A stretch of 53,244 nucleotides of DNA from Nitriliruptorales bacterium (GTDB taxonomy: Bacteria > Actinomycetota > Nitriliruptoria > Nitriliruptorales > Nitriliruptoraceae). Location: contig JAGXFT010000027.1 in assembly GCA_024637135.1 (NCBI GenBank), forward strand, positions 1 to 53,244, written 5' to 3'. This document shows positions 50,162 through 53,244 of this stretch, piece by piece. The position numbers and the translations under genes were made by a program. Under the pieces are notes generated by a model. It was not told the origin of the DNA. It did no database searches and saw only the letters and a list, made by a program, of their open reading frames with translations. Numbering within the stretch: the first letter of the stretch is position 1; each line of letters starts with the position of its first letter.

Positions 50162-51127
50162 ATGACGACCACTGACGACGCCCCGACCGATGACGCCGCA
50201 CGCCCGGCGGACCCCGATCCGCTGGCCGACCTGTTGGGGGTGCTGGACCTCCAACAGGTCGGGGCCCGCCACATCGAGGTCAGCGGTGACGGGCCCGACG
50301 CCCGGACCGGGACGTCCGACGCCACGGTGTTCCAGGGACGCAGCCAACCGATGCCCCACGGCCGCGTGTTCGGCGGCCAGGTGCTGGCCCAGTGCGTGAT
50401 GGCAGCCGGGTTGACGGTCGAGGCGGCGTCGACGACCCGCCTCATCCACTCCCTGCACGGCTACTTCCTGCGTCCGGGGGACAGCGAACAGCCGATCCGG
50501 TTCACCGTCGAGAACATGCGTGACGGGCGATCGTTCTCGGCCCGGCGGGTCCACGCGGTCCAGGAGGGCCGGATCCTGCTGTCGATGATCACGTCGTTCC
50601 AGGACGGCGCCGAAGGCCTGGACCACCACCAGACCATGCCCGACGTCCCGGCCCCGACCACGGTGCCGCCCGACGCCGAGGTCCTGGCCCGGCTCGACGA
50701 CGCCCGCGCGACCGCATTCTCCCGGCGCAACGCGATCGACCTGCGCCACGTGGACGGCCAGATCTGGTCGGGTCCGTCCCCGGACCGGTCGGCCAGCCAG
50801 CGGGTGTGGCTGCGCGCCGTCGACACCCTTCCCGACGACCCGTTGGTGCATGCCGCGGTCATGGCCTACGCCTCGGACTACTCGTTGCTGGAGTCGGTCC
50901 TGCGTCGCCACGGGGTCTCGTGGTCCGACGAACGCCTGCGCCCGGCCAGCCTCGACCACGCCATGTGGTTCCACCGCCACCCACGCATCGACGACTGGGT
51001 GCTCTACGACCAGGACTCGCCGTCCGCCCAGGGTGGACGCGGCCTGGCCACCGGTCGGTTGTTCGCCAGCGACGGCACCCTGCTGGCCACCGTCGCCCAG
51101 GAGGGCATGGTCCGGATCAAGGAGTAG
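50162..51127 (+). CDS. tesB: Acyl-CoA thioesterase II
   Basis: 321 aa, two hot-dog domains. N-terminal domain: QGRSQPMPHGRVFGGQVLAQ and LIHSLHGYFLRPGD, FSARRVHAVQEGRIL. C-terminal domain: HAAVMAYASDYSLLESVL (catalytic Asp), PASLDHAMWFHR, DWVLYDQDSPSAQGGRGLATGRLF and TVAQEG (catalytic Gln). It hydrolyses acyl-CoAs to free acid and CoA in the cytoplasm. The ATG at 50162 has no ribosome site but a -10 at 7 nt, so it is probably leaderless. Its 3' end overlaps the convergent MFS gene by 11 bp. Confidence 0.92.
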   Translation: MTTTDDAPTDDAARPADPDPLADLLGVLDLQQVGARHIEVSGDGPDARTGTSDATVFQGRSQPMPHGRVFGGQVLAQCVMAAGLTVEAASTTRLIHSLHGYFLRPGDSEQPIRFTVENMRDGRSFSARRVHAVQEGRILLSMITSFQDGAEGLDHHQTMPDVPAPTTVPPDAEVLARLDDARATAFSRRNAIDLRHVDGQIWSGPSPDRSASQRVWLRAVDTLPDDPLVHAAVMAYASDYSLLESVLRRHGVSWSDERLRPASLDHAMWFHRHPRIDDWVLYDQDSPSAQGGRGLATGRLFASDGTLLATVAQEGMVRIKE

Positions 51128-52451
51128 TCGTCGGCCCGGCCGTCGCCGCGGGCTCGTCCCCGGGTGTTGTCTCCCCGGGTGTTGACTCCCCGGGTGTTGA
51201 CTCCCCGGGTGGTGTCTCCCCGAGTCGTGGGGCCGGCAGGTGGCGGACGGCAGGCACGGCCAGGGCGGCCAGGACGGCCACCACCACCAGTGCCCCGGCT
51301 CCGACCAGCGTGGCCGACAGCCCGAAGGCGACGGCCAGGGGACCGGCGACCGCCTGGCCCAGCGGGGTCATCAGGATCGAGCCGAGCGCGTCGTAGGAGT
51401 ACACGCGCGACAGGTGCTCCTCGGCCACGTTGGCCTGCAGGTTGGTGCCCCAGGCCACGTCGAAGTACCCGATTCCGAGCCCGGACAGCAGCGCCGTCAC
51501 CAGCAGGACGTCCAGGCGTGGGGCCAGGCCGAGCGCGAGGACCAGTCCGGCGGGCAGCAGGATGCCGACCATCCCGATCCAGAGGCGGGCGCCCAGGCGG
51601 CCCCGACGCGCCATGGCGAGCGTGACCGCGAGCATGCCCACCGCCTCGGCACCGAGCACCCAGCCCCACTGGGCGCGGCCGATGGTCTGGTCGGCCACCG
51701 CCGGGCCGAGCACCGTGACCGTGGCCACGAACGAGATCATCAGCGCCATGAAGGCCAGCACCACGACCCACAACCACTGGTGGGCGGTGAAGGCCGACCA
51801 CCCCTCGCGCACGTCTGCGAGCATCGTGGTGGGCTCGGCCCGGACCCGTTGCGGCAGGCGCAGGCGAGCGAACAGGCCCGCCGCCACCAGGCAGGACGTG
51901 GCGTCGACGGCCAGCCCCCAGCCGGGGCCCACGGCCGCGACCAGTCCCGCCCCGGCGACCATGCCCACGAGGTTCACCGTGTTGCGGCCGGAGGAGTTCA
52001 CGGCGTTGGCCTGTTGGAGCAGGGGCGTCGGGACGGTCTGGGGGAGCACGCCCTGGCTGGCGGGGAACGACAACGCGTCCGCCCCGCCCGCGACCAGCGA
52101 CAGCACCACCAACCACGCAACCGAGCCGGTCCCGGACAGCACCAGCACGGCGACGACGGCCTGCACGACGCCGTTGACGATGTTGGACCAGGCCAGGACG
52201 GTCGAGCGGCGGACCCGGTCCGCCAGGACGCCACCGAACAACAGCAGCACGACCAGGCCGAGCGAACGGGCCCCGACCACCAACCCGAGGTCGGTCAACG
52301 AGCCGGTGAGGTCCAGCATCGCGAACGCCAGCGCGATCGGCGCGACCGCGGTGCCGGCCATGTCGGCCACGTTGGCAGCGAACAGCAACCGGAAGTTGCG
52401 ATGGTCCCACACCGACGTCGACGGCTGGCTGGTCGTGGTTTCCGGCTGCAC
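51117..52451 (-). CDS. Major facilitator superfamily exporter
   Basis: 444 aa with 12 predicted helices in two halves. Start WDHRNFRLLFAANVADMAGTAVAPIALAFAMLD, the loop 2-3 motif GGVLADRVRRSTVL and ADALSFPASQGVLPQTVP match the MFS_3/EntS-like export group for drugs or siderophores. The C-terminus ends in repeated ESTPG units (tandem 15-bp repeats at about 51160-51223). GTG at 52451 with GGGGGAGA upstream. The substrate is unknown. The 3' end overlaps the thioesterase gene end to end. Confidence 0.87.
   Translation of the reverse strand: MQPETTTSQPSTSVWDHRNFRLLFAANVADMAGTAVAPIALAFAMLDLTGSLTDLGLVVGARSLGLVVLLLFGGVLADRVRRSTVLAWSNIVNGVVQAVVAVLVLSGTGSVAWLVVLSLVAGGADALSFPASQGVLPQTVPTPLLQQANAVNSSGRNTVNLVGMVAGAGLVAAVGPGWGLAVDATSCLVAAGLFARLRLPQRVRAEPTTMLADVREGWSAFTAHQWLWVVVLAFMALMISFVATVTVLGPAVADQTIGRAQWGWVLGAEAVGMLAVTLAMARRGRLGARLWIGMVGILLPAGLVLALGLAPRLDVLLVTALLSGLGIGYFDVAWGTNLQANVAEEHLSRVYSYDALGSILMTPLGQAVAGPLAVAFGLSATLVGAGALVVVAVLAALAVPAVRHLPAPRLGETPPGESTPGESTPGETTPGDEPAATAGPTTTP
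51160..51223 (-). repeat. 15-bp tandem repeats in the MFS gene tail
   Basis: About four in-frame copies of a 15-bp unit on the minus strand encode GESTP-like pentapeptides at the cytoplasmic C-terminus. Two copies are identical and two differ slightly. Confidence 0.75.
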
Positions 52452-52497
52452 GGCGTCTCCCCCCGGTCGCGGGCGCGGCGGCCGAGGGGTGGGTGGA

Positions 52498-53244
52498 CTA
52501 CACCCCCAGTTCGGCGCGCCAGTCGTGGTTCTCGATGACCCACTTGAGGTCCTGCAGGAACCGCGCGGCGTCGGCGCCGTCCAGGATCCGGTGGTCGTAG
52601 GTCATGCACAGGTAGCTCATCCAGCGGATCGCGATGGAGTCGCCGTAGGCGTCGCTGACGACGACCGGTCGCTTCTCGATCGCGGCCGTGGCCAGGATCG
52701 CCGCCTCCGGGGCGTTGAGGATCGGGGTGTCGAACAGCGTGCCCAGCGAGCCCGTGTTGGTGATCGTGAAGGTGCCGCCGGAGATCTCGTCCGGGGAGAT
52801 CTTCTTGTTGCGGGTCCGCGTGGCGATGTCGGCGATGTTGCGGGCCAGCGCCGCGACGGTCATGTCCTGGGCGTCCTTGATGTTGGGCACCAGCAGGCCG
52901 CGCTCGGTGTCGACCGCCATCCCGAGGTTGACGTGGCGGAAGTAGGTCGCGATCCCGGCATCGAGGTCCATCCGCGCGTTCACCGTCGGGTGACGCGGGA
53001 CGGTCATCAGCACGGCCTTGGAGATGAACGGCAGCGGCGACAGCGACGCACCCTCGCGGGCCTTGAAGTCGTCCTTGACCGCGGCCCGCAGGTTCATGAT
53101 CGCGGTCATGTCGACCTCGACGGCCGCCGTCAACTGGGCCGTGGACTGCAACGAGTCCATCATGCCCTTGGCGATCGCCTTGCGGACCCGGCTGAGGTCC
53201 TGCACCACCTCGCGCTCGCCACCGAAGTCGACCTGGGTCGGCGA
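52498..53244 (-). CDS. sucB: Dihydrolipoamide acyltransferase E2 component, C-terminal part (5' end beyond window)
   Basis: 248 residues are visible; the frame continues past the right edge, so lipoyl and peripheral-subunit-binding domains are missing. The catalytic 2-oxoacid dehydrogenase acyltransferase domain is clear: LSRVRKAIAKGMMDSL, VEVDMTAIMNLR, GTFTITNTGSLGTLFDTPILN, and the CoA-dependent active site CMTYDHRILDGADAARFL (HxxxD). In actinobacteria this domain type belongs to a 2-oxoglutarate or branched-chain 2-oxoacid dehydrogenase E2; which one cannot be told here. It would need lipoyl groups made by the LipA and LipB encoded nearby. Confidence 0.92.
   Translation of the reverse strand, partial: SPTQVDFGGEREVVQDLSRVRKAIAKGMMDSLQSTAQLTAAVEVDMTAIMNLRAAVKDDFKAREGASLSPLPFISKAVLMTVPRHPTVNARMDLDAGIATYFRHVNLGMAVDTERGLLVPNIKDAQDMTVAALARNIADIATRTRNKKISPDEISGGTFTITNTGSLGTLFDTPILNAPEAAILATAAIEKRPVVVSDAYGDSIAIRWMSYLCMTYDHRILDGADAARFLQDLKWVIENHDWRAELGV

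Overview
The window is GC-rich, densely coding chromosomal DNA, very probably from a deep-branching actinobacterium of the Nitriliruptoria/Euzebyales or Acidimicrobiia kind. That placement is an inference. It rests on the heavy G/C third-position bias, frequent GTG starts, a F420-linked NADPH reductase, a Corynebacterium-style gluABCD operon, a GlnA2-type glutamine synthetase, a ferredoxin-dependent 2-oxoacid oxidoreductase (korAB) and the lipA/lipB/E2 neighbourhood. I see no rRNA, tRNA, insertion sequence, phage gene or CRISPR array. Both end genes are cut by the window edges.

Layout. 1-5.0 kb: a truncated secreted coiled-coil protein (probable cell-wall hydrolase family), then korA-korB and a MarR regulator. 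5.0-10.0 kb: an MMPL-family transporter divergent from MarR, a phosphotransferase-fold protein, and a NYN nuclease carrying two OST-HTH/LOTUS modules. 10.2-13.5 kb: a solitary clpP, an IclR regulator, a ferritin-like protein, an F420:NADPH reductase and a small protein. 13.7-20.9 kb: a nitrogen block with glutamine-dependent nadE, amt and glnA coupled to a DUF2252 gene, then a HAD phosphatase; palindromic repeats flank nadE and a GlnR-like box precedes amt. 20.9-27.5 kb: a nucleosidase/methyltransferase pair, the glutamate-type ABC importer gluABCD, and an amidase.

27.6-39.4 kb is the most unusual part. It is an apparently cytoplasmic two-protease locus present in two diverged copies. Each copy has a subtilisin-like S8 protease with hexapeptide repeats ahead of its catalytic domain, a small two-domain protein (called B here), and a TPR-CHAT protein with an intact His/Cys dyad. 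Copy 1 is ordered S8-B-CHAT and copy 2 B-S8-CHAT. The locus ends with an ECF-type sigma factor whose start codon overlaps the stop of a 28-codon leader ORF and whose stop overlaps the start of a third B protein. Stop-start overlaps tie most neighbours together. My working model is a regulated proteolysis or stress/defence system in which CHAT and S8 proteases act on B-type proteins that may restrain the sigma factor. The parts are visible in sequence; the mechanism is inference, by analogy with TPR-CHAT/Csx30/sigma of type III-E CRISPR loci, whose effector is absent here.

39.5-53.2 kb: a MscS channel, a DoxX-like protein, lipA, an SDR and lipB; an amine oxidase-DUF1365-cyclopropane synthase operon (lipid modification); a trans-acting enoyl reductase-like protein, a Nudix hydrolase, a DJ-1/PfpI protein, an acyl-CoA thioesterase and an MFS exporter; and the 3' part of a lipoyl-dependent E2 acyltransferase gene. 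LipA and LipB would make the lipoyl group that the E2 enzyme needs. Several genes (NYN, SDR, tesB) show a -10-like hexamer exactly 7 nt before ATG, suggesting leaderless transcripts.
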